Part shown: piece after piece, positions 56,868-64,000 of the stretch
How positions within the stretch are numbered: position 1 is the first letter of the stretch
Layout: each line of letters starts with the position of its first letter
Assembly: GCF_000745835.1 (NCBI RefSeq)
Contig: NZ_JQKB01000005.1
Location: 1 to 64,000, forward strand
Origin: Belnapia moabensis DSM 16746
GTDB lineage: Bacteria; Pseudomonadota; Alphaproteobacteria; Acetobacterales; Acetobacteraceae
Length of the DNA stretch: 64,000 nt
Direction: 5' to 3'
Made by a program: the position numbers and the translations under genes
The notes under the pieces: model-generated
Seen by the model: the letters and a program-made list of their open reading frames with translations, nothing else
Database searches by the model: none
Told to the model about the DNA's origin: nothing

Positions 56868-58634
56868 CTACTTGTACAGTGCCTCGATGGCCGCCGCGTG
56901 GCGCTCCAGCACCGCCCGGCGCTTCACCTTCATGGTCGGCGTCAGCAGCCCGTTCTCCACCGAGAAAGTGTCAGGCGCCACGCCCCAGCGGCGGATGCGC
57001 TCGATATTGGAAAGCCGCGCATTCACCCGCGCGACCGCCTGGCCTAGCCCCGCCTCCTGCCCCTCGGCCGGCACGAGCAGCGCGACGACCCCCGGCTGCC
57101 CCTCGCCGGCGACGACCGCCTGGACGATCTCGGGCTCCGCCATCAGCAGGGATTCGAGCTTGGCCGGGCTCACCATGTCGCCGCCGAAGGTCTTGATGAA
57201 GTCGCGCTTGCGGTCGGTGATGGTGATCCGGCCCGCCTCGATCCGCGCCACGTCCCCTGTGTGCAGCCAGGGCGCCTCGCCGGGCTCGACGGTGCGGACC
57301 GCCGCCGCCGTCGCCTCCGGGTTGCCCCAGTAGCCGTCCATCACCAGCGGCCCCCGCACCAGCAGCTCGCCATCCTCGGCGAGCCGCGCCTCCACCCCAG
57401 GCAAGGGGTAGCCAACGGTCCGCCGCTCATTGTCCCAAGGCGGGTTGACCGCGATCACCGGCCCCGCCTCGGTCTGGCCATAGCCCTGGATCAGCGGCAG
57501 GCCGAAGGCGATGAAGAAGCCAGAGAGATCCGGATCCAGCCGCGCACCGCCGCAGACCATCGCCTGCAGATTGCCGCCGAAGCGCGCCCGCACCTTCCCC
57601 CGCACCAGCCGCTCCAGCACCGCGTCCTGCACCCGCTCCAGCGGGGAGAGCCGCCCGCCATCCACCCGCTTCAGCCCGAGTTCCAGCGCCCGGTGGAAAA
57701 GCCGCTGGCGGAAGGGCGTCTCCTTCTCCAGCTGCGCCAGCATCCGCGTCCGCAGCACCTCGAAGAGCCGCGGCACGGCGGTGATGATGCTCGGCCGGAA
57801 TTCCTGGAATTCGGCCGAGAGCCGGTCGGCCCCGCGCGAATAGACCACCTCCACCCCAAGCGAGGGCAGCAGGAACACGCCGACCGTATGCTCGTAGCTG
57901 TGCGAGAGCGGCAGGAAGGAGAGATAGACCGTCCCGTCCAGCCGGAGGCGCTTGGCCAGCGCCGCCACGCCGTCGCGGTTTGCCAGCATCGCGCGGTGCG
58001 GCAACATCACCCCACGCGGCGTGCCGCCGGTGCCGGAGGTATAGATGAGGCAGGCGAGGCGGCCAGGCGGGATCTGCTCCACCTCCGCCATCAGCAGCGG
58101 CAGGTCGCACGGCTCCGCCATCAGCGCCGGCCAATGGGCCACGCGCGTGGCGATCCCCTCCGGCGGCGCTTCGTCGAGACCGATCAGCAGATCGAGCCCG
58201 TCCGGTGCTGCCTTCGCCACCCGCGCCGCCAGGGCAGGGGAGGAGACGATGGCGATTCGCGCCCCGGAGTCGCGCAGGATATGCGCGTGATCCGCCTCGG
58301 TATTGGTAACGTAGGTCGGCACGGTGACGGCGCCGATCGCCATCAGCGCCGTATCGGCGATGTTGAATTCCGGCCGGCTCTCGCTGACCAGCAGCACCCG
58401 GTCGCCCGGCATGACGCCGGCGCCGCGCAGCCAGGCCGCCGCGCTGGCGACGCCGAGGGCGAAGTCGCCCCAGCTCAGGCGTTGCCAGCCAGCGCCCTTC
58501 CGCCAGTGGCGCAGCATCGGCCGGTCCGGCCGCGTGCGGGCGATGTCGAGCAGCATCCAGGGCAGGCTGCCCCAAGGCGTCTCCCCATGGCTGGCCGCGA
58601 AGGCGCCCTCCTGGCTCGGACCGATATCCGGCAT
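56868..58634 (-). CDS. Long-chain fatty acid--CoA ligase (AMP-forming, FadD15-like)
   Basis: 588 residues. Adenylate-forming motifs: LIYTSGTGGTPRGVMLPH (A3 P-loop), GYGQTEAGPV (A5), LHTGDVARIE (A7) and DRKRDFIKT (A8), with an N-terminal long-chain synthetase region. It activates fatty acids via acyl-AMP to acyl-CoA. The ATG at 58634 marks the conserved start; the open frame far upstream is antisense to other genes. Note the P-loop reads TGGTPRG instead of TGTTGxPKG; the Lys position is Arg. Confidence 0.9.
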   Translation of the reverse strand: MPDIGPSQEGAFAASHGETPWGSLPWMLLDIARTRPDRPMLRHWRKGAGWQRLSWGDFALGVASAAAWLRGAGVMPGDRVLLVSESRPEFNIADTALMAIGAVTVPTYVTNTEADHAHILRDSGARIAIVSSPALAARVAKAAPDGLDLLIGLDEAPPEGIATRVAHWPALMAEPCDLPLLMAEVEQIPPGRLACLIYTSGTGGTPRGVMLPHRAMLANRDGVAALAKRLRLDGTVYLSFLPLSHSYEHTVGVFLLPSLGVEVVYSRGADRLSAEFQEFRPSIITAVPRLFEVLRTRMLAQLEKETPFRQRLFHRALELGLKRVDGGRLSPLERVQDAVLERLVRGKVRARFGGNLQAMVCGGARLDPDLSGFFIAFGLPLIQGYGQTEAGPVIAVNPPWDNERRTVGYPLPGVEARLAEDGELLVRGPLVMDGYWGNPEATAAAVRTVEPGEAPWLHTGDVARIEAGRITITDRKRDFIKTFGGDMVSPAKLESLLMAEPEIVQAVVAGEGQPGVVALLVPAEGQEAGLGQAVARVNARLSNIERIRRWGVAPDTFSVENGLLTPTMKVKRRAVLERHAAAIEALYK

Positions 58635-58662
58635 TCCTTGCCCTTCCTCCCTGTCTGACCGC

Positions 58663-58690
58663 TTGGCCCGGCCTGCCTTCGCCATATATG
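58663..58690 (+). promoter_or_regulatory. Candidate promoter giving a leaderless pepF transcript
   Basis: TTGGCC (58663-58668), a 16-nt spacer and TATATG (58685-58690). With the -10 ending at 58690, transcription would start at about 58696-58698, at or next to the GTG start codon of the M3 peptidase, which has no Shine-Dalgarno sequence. Confidence 0.4.
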
Positions 58691-58697
58691 CAATGCC

Positions 58698-60587
58698 GTG
58701 ACCCGAGCCGAGCCCCAATCGACCTTGCCCCTGGCCGCCGCGGATTCCGCCGCCGCCGGGACTCCCGTCCTCGCCCTGCGCGGACCGGCCTTCTCGCCGC
58801 TCGATGCTGGCGGCGAGGTGGGCCCGCCCCTTCCGGTCTGGGACCTCTCCGACCTCTACGCCTCGCCGGAGGATCCGCGCCTCGCCGCCGATCTCGACCG
58901 CGCAGAGGAGCAGGGCAAGGGTTTTGCCGGCCGCCTCTCCGGCAAGCTCGCCGGGCTCTCGGGCGACGCGCTCGCCGAGGCCATCGCCGAGTACGAGCGC
59001 ATCGAGGAGGTGCTCGGCCGGGCGATGAGCTACGGCCAGCTGATCTTCGCCGGCGACGCCACCGACCCCGCGAATGGCCGCTTCTACCAGACCCTCCAGG
59101 AACGGGTGACGGCGATCAGCAGCCACCTGCTGTTCTTCACGCTCGAGCTGAACCGCCTTGAGGATGCCGAGATCGAGCGCAAGCTCGCCGGCAGCCCGGC
59201 ACTCGCCCGCTGGCGGCCCTGGCTGCGCGATCTTCGCGTCTTCCGCCCGCACCAGCTCTCCGACGAGATCGAAAAGCTGCTGCACGAGAAGGAGGTCACC
59301 GGCCGCTCTGCCTGGAACCGGCTGTTCGACGAGACCATCGCCAACATGCAGGTGCGGATCGGTGACGAGGAACTGACCGTCTCCGCCGCCCTCAACCGCC
59401 TTTCCGACCGCGACCGCTCGGTGCGCGCCGCCGCCGCCGAGGGCGTCTCCGCGGCCTTCGGCGGCCAGGTCCGCCTGTTCTCGCTGATCACCAATACCTT
59501 GGCCAAGGACAAGGAGATCATCGACAACTGGCGCCGCTATCCGCGCCCCGGCTCCTCGCGCAACCGCGCCAACATGGTCGAGGACGAGGTGGTGGACGCG
59601 CTGGTGACGGCGGTCCGCGACAGCTTCCCCCGCCTCTCGCATCGCTACTACGCCATGAAGGCGAAGTGGCTCGGCCTGCCCAAGCTCCAGCACTGGGACC
59701 GCAACGCGCCTCTGCCCGAGGAGCAGGACCGCAGCATCCCCTGGCCCGATGCGGTGCGGACGGTGCTCGACAGCTACCGCGCCTTCAGCCCAGAATTGGC
59801 CGAGATCGGCGGCCGCTTCTTCGACAAGCCCTGGATCGACGCCGCGCTTCGCCCCGGCAAGGCGAGCGGCGCCTTCGCCCACCCGACCGTGCCGAGCGCG
59901 CATCCCTATCTGTTGCTCAACTATCACGGCAAGTCGCGCGACGTGATGACGCTGGCCCATGAGCTTGGCCACGGCGTCCATCAGGTGCTCGCCGGCGACC
60001 AGGGCTACCTGCTCTCCGGCACGCCGCTGACGCTGGCCGAAACCGCCTCGGTCTTCGGCGAGATGCTGACCTTCCGCGGCCTGCTCGATGCCGAGCAGGA
60101 CCCGAAGCGCCGCCGGCTGATGCTCGCCGGCAAGGTCGAGGACATGCTGAACACGGTGGTGCGGCAGATCGCCTTCTACCGCTTCGAGACCCTGCTGCAT
60201 GACGAGCGCCGCCGCGGCGAGCTGTCCGCCGAGCGCATCGCCGGGCTCTGGATGCAGGTGCAGCGCGAGAGCCTCGGCCCCGCCTTCGAGTTCACCGAGA
60301 ATTACGGCGTCTACTGGGCCTATATCCCGCACTTCATCCATTCGCCCTTCTACGTCTACGCCTATGCCTTCGGGGATTGCCTGGTGAACGCGCTCTACGG
60401 CGTCTACCGCGATGGCCGCGTTCCCGATTTCGAACGCAAGTATCTCGACCTGCTGCGCGCCGGCGGCACGCTGCGCCATAAGGAGCTGCTGGCCCCCTTC
60501 GGCCTCGACGCCTCCGACCCCGCCTTCTGGCAGCGTGGCCTCGACGTCATCGCCGGCTTCATCGACGAGTTGGAACAGGATGTCTGA
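58698..60587 (+). CDS. pepF: M3 family oligoendopeptidase (PepF-like)
   Basis: 629-residue zinc metallopeptidase that cuts short peptides in the cytoplasm. The zinc motif is LAHELGHGVHQ with the third ligand Glu in TASVFGEMLTF downstream; C-terminal ENYGVYWAYIPHFIHSPFY is typical of bacterial PepF. GTG start at 58698; no ribosome site is seen upstream. The first 45 residues are Ala/Pro-rich and not conserved. Confidence 0.9.
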   Translation: MTRAEPQSTLPLAAADSAAAGTPVLALRGPAFSPLDAGGEVGPPLPVWDLSDLYASPEDPRLAADLDRAEEQGKGFAGRLSGKLAGLSGDALAEAIAEYERIEEVLGRAMSYGQLIFAGDATDPANGRFYQTLQERVTAISSHLLFFTLELNRLEDAEIERKLAGSPALARWRPWLRDLRVFRPHQLSDEIEKLLHEKEVTGRSAWNRLFDETIANMQVRIGDEELTVSAALNRLSDRDRSVRAAAAEGVSAAFGGQVRLFSLITNTLAKDKEIIDNWRRYPRPGSSRNRANMVEDEVVDALVTAVRDSFPRLSHRYYAMKAKWLGLPKLQHWDRNAPLPEEQDRSIPWPDAVRTVLDSYRAFSPELAEIGGRFFDKPWIDAALRPGKASGAFAHPTVPSAHPYLLLNYHGKSRDVMTLAHELGHGVHQVLAGDQGYLLSGTPLTLAETASVFGEMLTFRGLLDAEQDPKRRRLMLAGKVEDMLNTVVRQIAFYRFETLLHDERRRGELSAERIAGLWMQVQRESLGPAFEFTENYGVYWAYIPHFIHSPFYVYAYAFGDCLVNALYGVYRDGRVPDFERKYLDLLRAGGTLRHKELLAPFGLDASDPAFWQRGLDVIAGFIDELEQDV

Positions 60588-61956
60588 GCGCAGCCCCGAC
60601 AGCACCATTTTCGGCGAGTTGCGCCGCATGGCGCGCACCTCCGGCGCCGTCGGCGGCATCGCCGCCCGCGTCGCCGGGGAGCGCTTCTTCGGCGTCAAGA
60701 CCGACAAGTCGGCCCATGCCGAGGACCTGAAGGCCATCCTGGGCGGCCTCAAGGGCCCGCTGATGAAGGTCGCGCAGTTCCTCTCGACCGTGCCCGACGC
60801 CCTGCCCGAGGAATACGCGCAGGAACTGGCGACGCTCCAGTCCAATGCCCCGCCGATGGGCTGGCCCTTCGTCCGCCGCCGCATGGCCTCCGAGCTCGGC
60901 CCCACCTGGGAACGGCGCTTCGCCAGCTTCGGCCGCGAGGCCGCAGCGGCGGCGAGCCTCGGCCAGGTCCACCGCGCCACCCTGCCGGACGGACGGCAGG
61001 TCGCCTGCAAGCTGCAATACCCGGACATGCCGAGCGTGGTGGAGGCCGACCTCCGACAGCTGAAGCTCGCCGTCAGCCTCTACCGCCGGATGGACAGCGC
61101 CCTCGACAATGGCGAGGTCTACCAGGAGATGTGCGACCGGCTGCGCGAGGAGCTCGACTACCTCCGCGAGGCCTCGCAGATGCGCCTCTACGGCATCATG
61201 ATGCGGGACACGCCCGACGTCTCCATCCCGACCCCGGTCGAGGATCTCTGCACCAGGCGCCTGCTGACCATGAGCTGGCTCGACGGCCGCGCCATCATCA
61301 AGCGGCTGGAGGAGGATCCGCCGCTCGAGGAGCGCAATGCCTATGCGCGGGCGCTGTTCCGCGCATGGTACAAGCCCTTCTACCAGTACGGCGTCATCCA
61401 TGGCGATCCGCATCTCGGCAACTACCAGGTGCGGCCGGACCGCGAGGGCATCAACCTTCTCGATTTCGGCACCATCCGCGTCTTCCCGCCGAGCTTCGTC
61501 GGCGGCGTGATCCTGCTCTACGAGGCGGTGCGCGACGCCGACGACGAGAAGGCGGCCGAGGCCTATCGCATCTGGGGCTTCCGCAACCTTTCCAAGGAAA
61601 CGATGGAAGTGCTGAGCCTTTGGGCGAAGTTCCTCTATGAGCCGCTGGTGCAGGACCGCGTCCGCCCGATCCAAGAGGTCGACGACATGTCCTATGGCCG
61701 CAAGATGGCGGCCAAGGTGCATGAGGGGCTGAAGCGCACCGGCGGCGTCCGCATCCCGCGCGAATTCCCGCTGATGGATCGCGCCGCGATCGGCCTCGGC
61801 AGCGTCTTCCTGCGGTTGCGGGCGCAGATCAACTGGCACCAGATGTTCATGGAGCTGGCCCAGGACTTCTCCGAGGCGGAACTGACCGAGCGGCAGGCGT
61901 CCGGGCTGAGCGAAGCCGGGGTGCCTGCCGCAGCGGCGGGCGCCGTCGCCAAATAG
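60580..61956 (+). CDS. ABC1/AarF (UbiB-like) atypical kinase
   Basis: 458 residues. ABC1-family features are the KxGQ-like motif as MKVAQFLSTVPDALP (Ala in place of Gly), the Ala-rich loop AAAASLGQVHRA, an ExD motif in EADLRQLKL, catalytic HGDPHLGNYQ and LLDFGTIR. The family is linked to ubiquinone biosynthesis in bacteria and mitochondria. It overlaps the M3 peptidase stop by 8 nt. The KVAQ variant is common to one alphaproteobacterial branch; it is distinct from the long UbiB with C-terminal membrane helices, so I leave the symbol blank. Confidence 0.88.
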   Translation: MSERSPDSTIFGELRRMARTSGAVGGIAARVAGERFFGVKTDKSAHAEDLKAILGGLKGPLMKVAQFLSTVPDALPEEYAQELATLQSNAPPMGWPFVRRRMASELGPTWERRFASFGREAAAAASLGQVHRATLPDGRQVACKLQYPDMPSVVEADLRQLKLAVSLYRRMDSALDNGEVYQEMCDRLREELDYLREASQMRLYGIMMRDTPDVSIPTPVEDLCTRRLLTMSWLDGRAIIKRLEEDPPLEERNAYARALFRAWYKPFYQYGVIHGDPHLGNYQVRPDREGINLLDFGTIRVFPPSFVGGVILLYEAVRDADDEKAAEAYRIWGFRNLSKETMEVLSLWAKFLYEPLVQDRVRPIQEVDDMSYGRKMAAKVHEGLKRTGGVRIPREFPLMDRAAIGLGSVFLRLRAQINWHQMFMELAQDFSEAELTERQASGLSEAGVPAAAAGAVAK

Positions 61957-61970
61957 GCAGGCCACCCATT

Positions 61971-62006
61971 CCACGGGCTTGGGCGTAGGTTTGCCCAAAT
62001 CCGTGG
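61971..62006 (+). terminator. Hairpin between the ABC1 kinase and pntAA
   Basis: CCACGG (61971-61976) with CCGTGG (62001-62006), and TTGGGC (61979-61984) with GCCCAA (61993-61998), separated by a 2x2 internal loop and an 8-nt loop. It begins 14 nt after the kinase stop. No T-run follows; a terminator or a leader element of pnt are both possible. Confidence 0.45.
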
Positions 62007-62080
62007 CCACGCCTCGGACATTCCATCTTGCCTCCCCGCGATCACATGCGCATGTTCCGCGCCCGAAGGGGGAGACCCGC

Positions 62081-63238
62081 ATGCGACTTGCAGTGCTCAA
62101 GGAACGCCGCCCGGCCGAGACCCGGGTCGCCGCCACACCCGAGACGGTGAAGAAATTCATCGCGCTTGGCCTCACCGTTACGGTCGAGGCCGGGGCAGGG
62201 CTCTCCGCCGGCATCCCCGACGCCGAGTACGCCACGGCCGGGGCCGAACTTGCCCCGGATGCCGCTGCGGCCCTCCAAGGCGCCGGCATCCTGCTCAAGG
62301 TCCGTGCCCCGCTCGGCACCGGTGAGGGTTCGGTCGACGAGCTCTCTCTCATCCCGCGCGGTGCGCTGATGCTTGGCCAGCTCCAAGCGACGCCCGAGAT
62401 GGCGGCGACCTATGCCCAGCTCGGCATTGAGGCCGGGGCGATGGAGATGCTGCCCCGCATCACCCGCGCGCAAAGCATGGACATCCTTTCCTCCCAGGCG
62501 AACCTCGCCGGCTACCGTGCCGTCATCGAGGCCGCCGCCGCCTTCGACCGCGGCTTCCCCATGCTGATGACGGCAGCCGGCACCATTCCCGCCGCCAATG
62601 TCTTCGTCATGGGCGCCGGCGTCGCAGGGCTACAGGCCATCGCCACCGCCCGCCGCCTCGGCGGCCGCGTCTCGGCGACCGATGTGCGCCCGGCGGCGAA
62701 GGAGGAGATCAAGTCCCTCGGCGCCAGCTTCGTCGGCTACGAGGACGAGGAAAGCAAGGCTGCCCAGACCGCCGGTGGCTATGCCAAGCAGCTCTCGGCC
62801 AATTTCTACGCCAAGCAGGCCGAGGTGGTGGCGACCCATATCGCCAAGCAGGACATCGTCATCACCACCGCGCTGGTGCAGGGCCGCAAGGCGCCGACCC
62901 TGGTGACGGCGGAGATGGTCCGCAGCATGAAGCCCGGCAGCGTCATCGTCGACATCGCCTCGGATGCCGGCGGCAATGTCGCGCTGACCAAGCCCGGCGA
63001 GGTGGTCACCACCGAGGGCGGCGTGACCATCCTCGGCCATTCCAACTGGCCCGGCCGCATCCCGGCTGCCGCCTCCGCCCTCTACGCGCGCAACCTGCTG
63101 ACCTTCCTGACCACCTTCTGGGACAAGGAAGCCAAGGCGCCGAAGCTGCCGGAGAGCGACGAGATCGTGAAGGGCGTGCTGCTGACCCGCGGCGGCGCCG
63201 TCATCCATCCGAGCCTCGCCCCCGCCCAGGCCGCCTGA
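62081..63238 (+). CDS. pntAA: NAD(P) transhydrogenase subunit alpha part 1
   Basis: 385-residue soluble NAD(H)-binding domain I of proton-translocating transhydrogenase, as in Rhodospirillum where alpha is split. N-terminal [14 protein letters not shown], the RQD-loop region [10 protein letters not shown], nucleotide fold [21 protein letters not shown] and a mobile loop around [12 protein letters not shown]. It makes NADPH from NADH using the proton gradient. GGGGGAG ribosome site precedes the ATG. Confidence 0.96.
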   Translation: MRLAVLKERRPAETRVAATPETVKKFIALGLTVTVEAGAGLSAGIPDAEYATAGAELAPDAAAALQGAGILLKVRAPLGTGEGSVDELSLIPRGALMLGQLQATPEMAATYAQLGIEAGAMEMLPRITRAQSMDILSSQANLAGYRAVIEAAAAFDRGFPMLMTAAGTIPAANVFVMGAGVAGLQAIATARRLGGRVSATDVRPAAKEEIKSLGASFVGYEDEESKAAQTAGGYAKQLSANFYAKQAEVVATHIAKQDIVITTALVQGRKAPTLVTAEMVRSMKPGSVIVDIASDAGGNVALTKPGEVVTTEGGVTILGHSNWPGRIPAAASALYARNLLTFLTTFWDKEAKAPKLPESDEIVKGVLLTRGGAVIHPSLAPAQAA

Positions 63239-63251
63239 GGAGACCCGAGCG

Positions 63252-63653
63252 ATGAATCCCACCGACCTGGCCAACCAGGCCAGCGCCACGGCACAGCGCG
63301 CCCTGGAGCTGGCGCAGCAGGCCCGCGTCCTGGCCGAGACGCATGTCGCGCCCGTGGCCGCCGCGGCCGACCCCTTTCTCTACCTGCTGACGATCTTCCT
63401 GCTTGCCTGCTTCGTCGGCTACTATGTGGTTTGGAATGTCACGCCGGCGCTGCACAGCCCGCTGATGGGCGTGACTAACGCCATCTCCTCCGTCATCGTC
63501 GTCGGCGCCATCCTGGCAACCGGCCTCGGCGAGAGCATCGCCGCCCAGGTCTTCGGCTTCCTTGCCGCGGCGCTGGCGGCGGTGAACATCTTCGGCGGCT
63601 TCATCGTGACGCGCCGGATGCTGGCCATGTTCCAGTCGAAGAAGAAGGGCTGA
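63252..63653 (+). CDS. pntAB: NAD(P) transhydrogenase subunit alpha part 2
   Basis: 133-residue membrane part of the alpha subunit. An Ala/Gln-rich N-terminal helix is followed by about four membrane spans ([17 protein letters not shown] onward) and a [18 protein letters not shown] segment. Lies 13 nt after pntAA. Confidence 0.95.
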   Translation: MNPTDLANQASATAQRALELAQQARVLAETHVAPVAAAADPFLYLLTIFLLACFVGYYVVWNVTPALHSPLMGVTNAISSVIVVGAILATGLGESIAAQVFGFLAAALAAVNIFGGFIVTRRMLAMFQSKKKG

Positions 63654-63657
63654 GACC

Positions 63658-64000
63658 GTGGCCGCAACCCTCTCGACGCTCGCCTATCTCGTCGCCGCCG
63701 TCCTCTTCATCCTGGCGCTGCGCGGCCTCTCCCACCCGACCACCTCGCGGCAGGGCAACCTGTACGGCATGGTCGGCATGGGCATCGCAATCGTCGCCAC
63801 CCTGCTTCGCCCGGGGATGGGCGGCGGCGGGATCGGGCTGATCATCCTGGCGCTGGCCATCGGCGGCGGGGCAGGGGCCTATATCGCCTCGCGCATCCAG
63901 ATGACGGCGCTGCCGCAGCTCGTCGCCGCCTTCCACTCGCTGGTCGGCCTTTCCGCGGTCTTCGTCGCGGCGGCGGCCTTCTACGCCCCGGAAAGCTTCG
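63658..64000 (+). CDS. pntB: NAD(P) transhydrogenase subunit beta (5' part)
   Basis: The first 114 codons of PntB: GTG start at 63658, 4 nt after pntAB, then membrane spans (LSTLAYLVAAVLFILALRGLS is the first, residues 5-25; shown here in part as AYLVAAVLFILALRG), the conserved SHPTTSRQGN, and TALPQLVAAFHSLVGL with the conserved His of the proton path. The gene runs off the right edge. Confidence 0.95.
   Translation, partial: MAATLSTLAYLVAAVLFILALRGLSHPTTSRQGNLYGMVGMGIAIVATLLRPGMGGGGIGLIILALAIGGGAGAYIASRIQMTALPQLVAAFHSLVGLSAVFVAAAAFYAPESF

Noticed and set aside
58635-61028. Long in-frame extension upstream of the acyl-CoA ligase (apparent 1386-residue protein)
   Set aside because: The extension lies antisense to the M3 peptidase and kinase genes and has no ligase-family similarity; the conserved protein begins at 58634.

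Overview
This is a high-GC stretch (roughly two-thirds G+C by eye) of an alphaproteobacterial chromosome. The best guess is a Rhodospirillales/Acetobacteraceae-type organism (Roseomonas-like). This guess rests on gene order: tRNA-Leu-tig-clpP-clpX-lon-hupB, then nuoA-N with separate nuoC and nuoD, then birA-rnj-DUF1467-proS-lolC-lolD-dnaE, and finally a three-subunit pntAA/AB/B transhydrogenase at the right edge. It also rests on alphaproteobacterial traits such as the short ProS without an editing insert, Bpt leucyltransferase and RNase J. The genus is inference only.

Layout. 1-418: the tail of an rRNA operon (23S 3' end, 5S, initiator tRNA) on the + strand. 491-15310, minus strand: a tightly packed accessory block of twelve genes, all reading the same way and mostly overlapping by ATGA/TGATG or separated by 2 nt, plus an upstream MFS transporter. 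In transcription order the twelve are myo-inositol-1-phosphate synthase, HD-domain protein, methyltransferase, Gfo/Idh oxidoreductase, zinc-ribbon/metallo-beta-lactamase-fold protein, YcaO, TIM-barrel isomerase, GT4 glycosyltransferase, PIG-L deacetylase, GalE-like epimerase, OpgH-like GT2 and PurD-like ATP-grasp. 15493-18695: bpt and a penicillin-acylase-family enzyme (minus strand). 18828-25696: tRNA-Leu, the proteostasis genes tig, clpP, clpX, lon, then hupB and tRNA-Val. 25767-27677: two lipoproteins (CsgG/HfaB-like and Sel1-repeat) and tRNA-Asp. 27914-42180: the complete 14-subunit complex I operon. 42180-48602: birA, RNase J, DUF1467, a candidate structured sRNA, proS and the Lol lipoprotein exporter. 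48607-56864: small membrane proteins, replicative dnaE, ada, a DOPA-dioxygenase-like gene, an aquaporin gene broken by three frameshifts, and a methyltransferase. 56868-64000: an acyl-CoA ligase, an M3 peptidase, an ABC1/UbiB-like kinase and the start of the pnt operon.

The most interesting region is the accessory block 491-13856. Its enzyme set reads like a pathway that makes inositol phosphate, modifies the cyclitol (dehydrogenase, isomerase, methyltransferase), attaches and deacetylates an amino sugar (GT4 plus PIG-L, as in the first steps of mycothiol synthesis) and then uses two ATP-dependent enzymes (YcaO and an ATP-grasp ligase) to install a nitrogen- or sulfur-containing group. No precursor peptide, YcaO partner protein (ThiF-like, TfuA) or mycothiol cysteine ligase (MshC) is visible. 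I do not recognise this combination as a characterised pathway. The rest of the window is ordinary conserved core genome.
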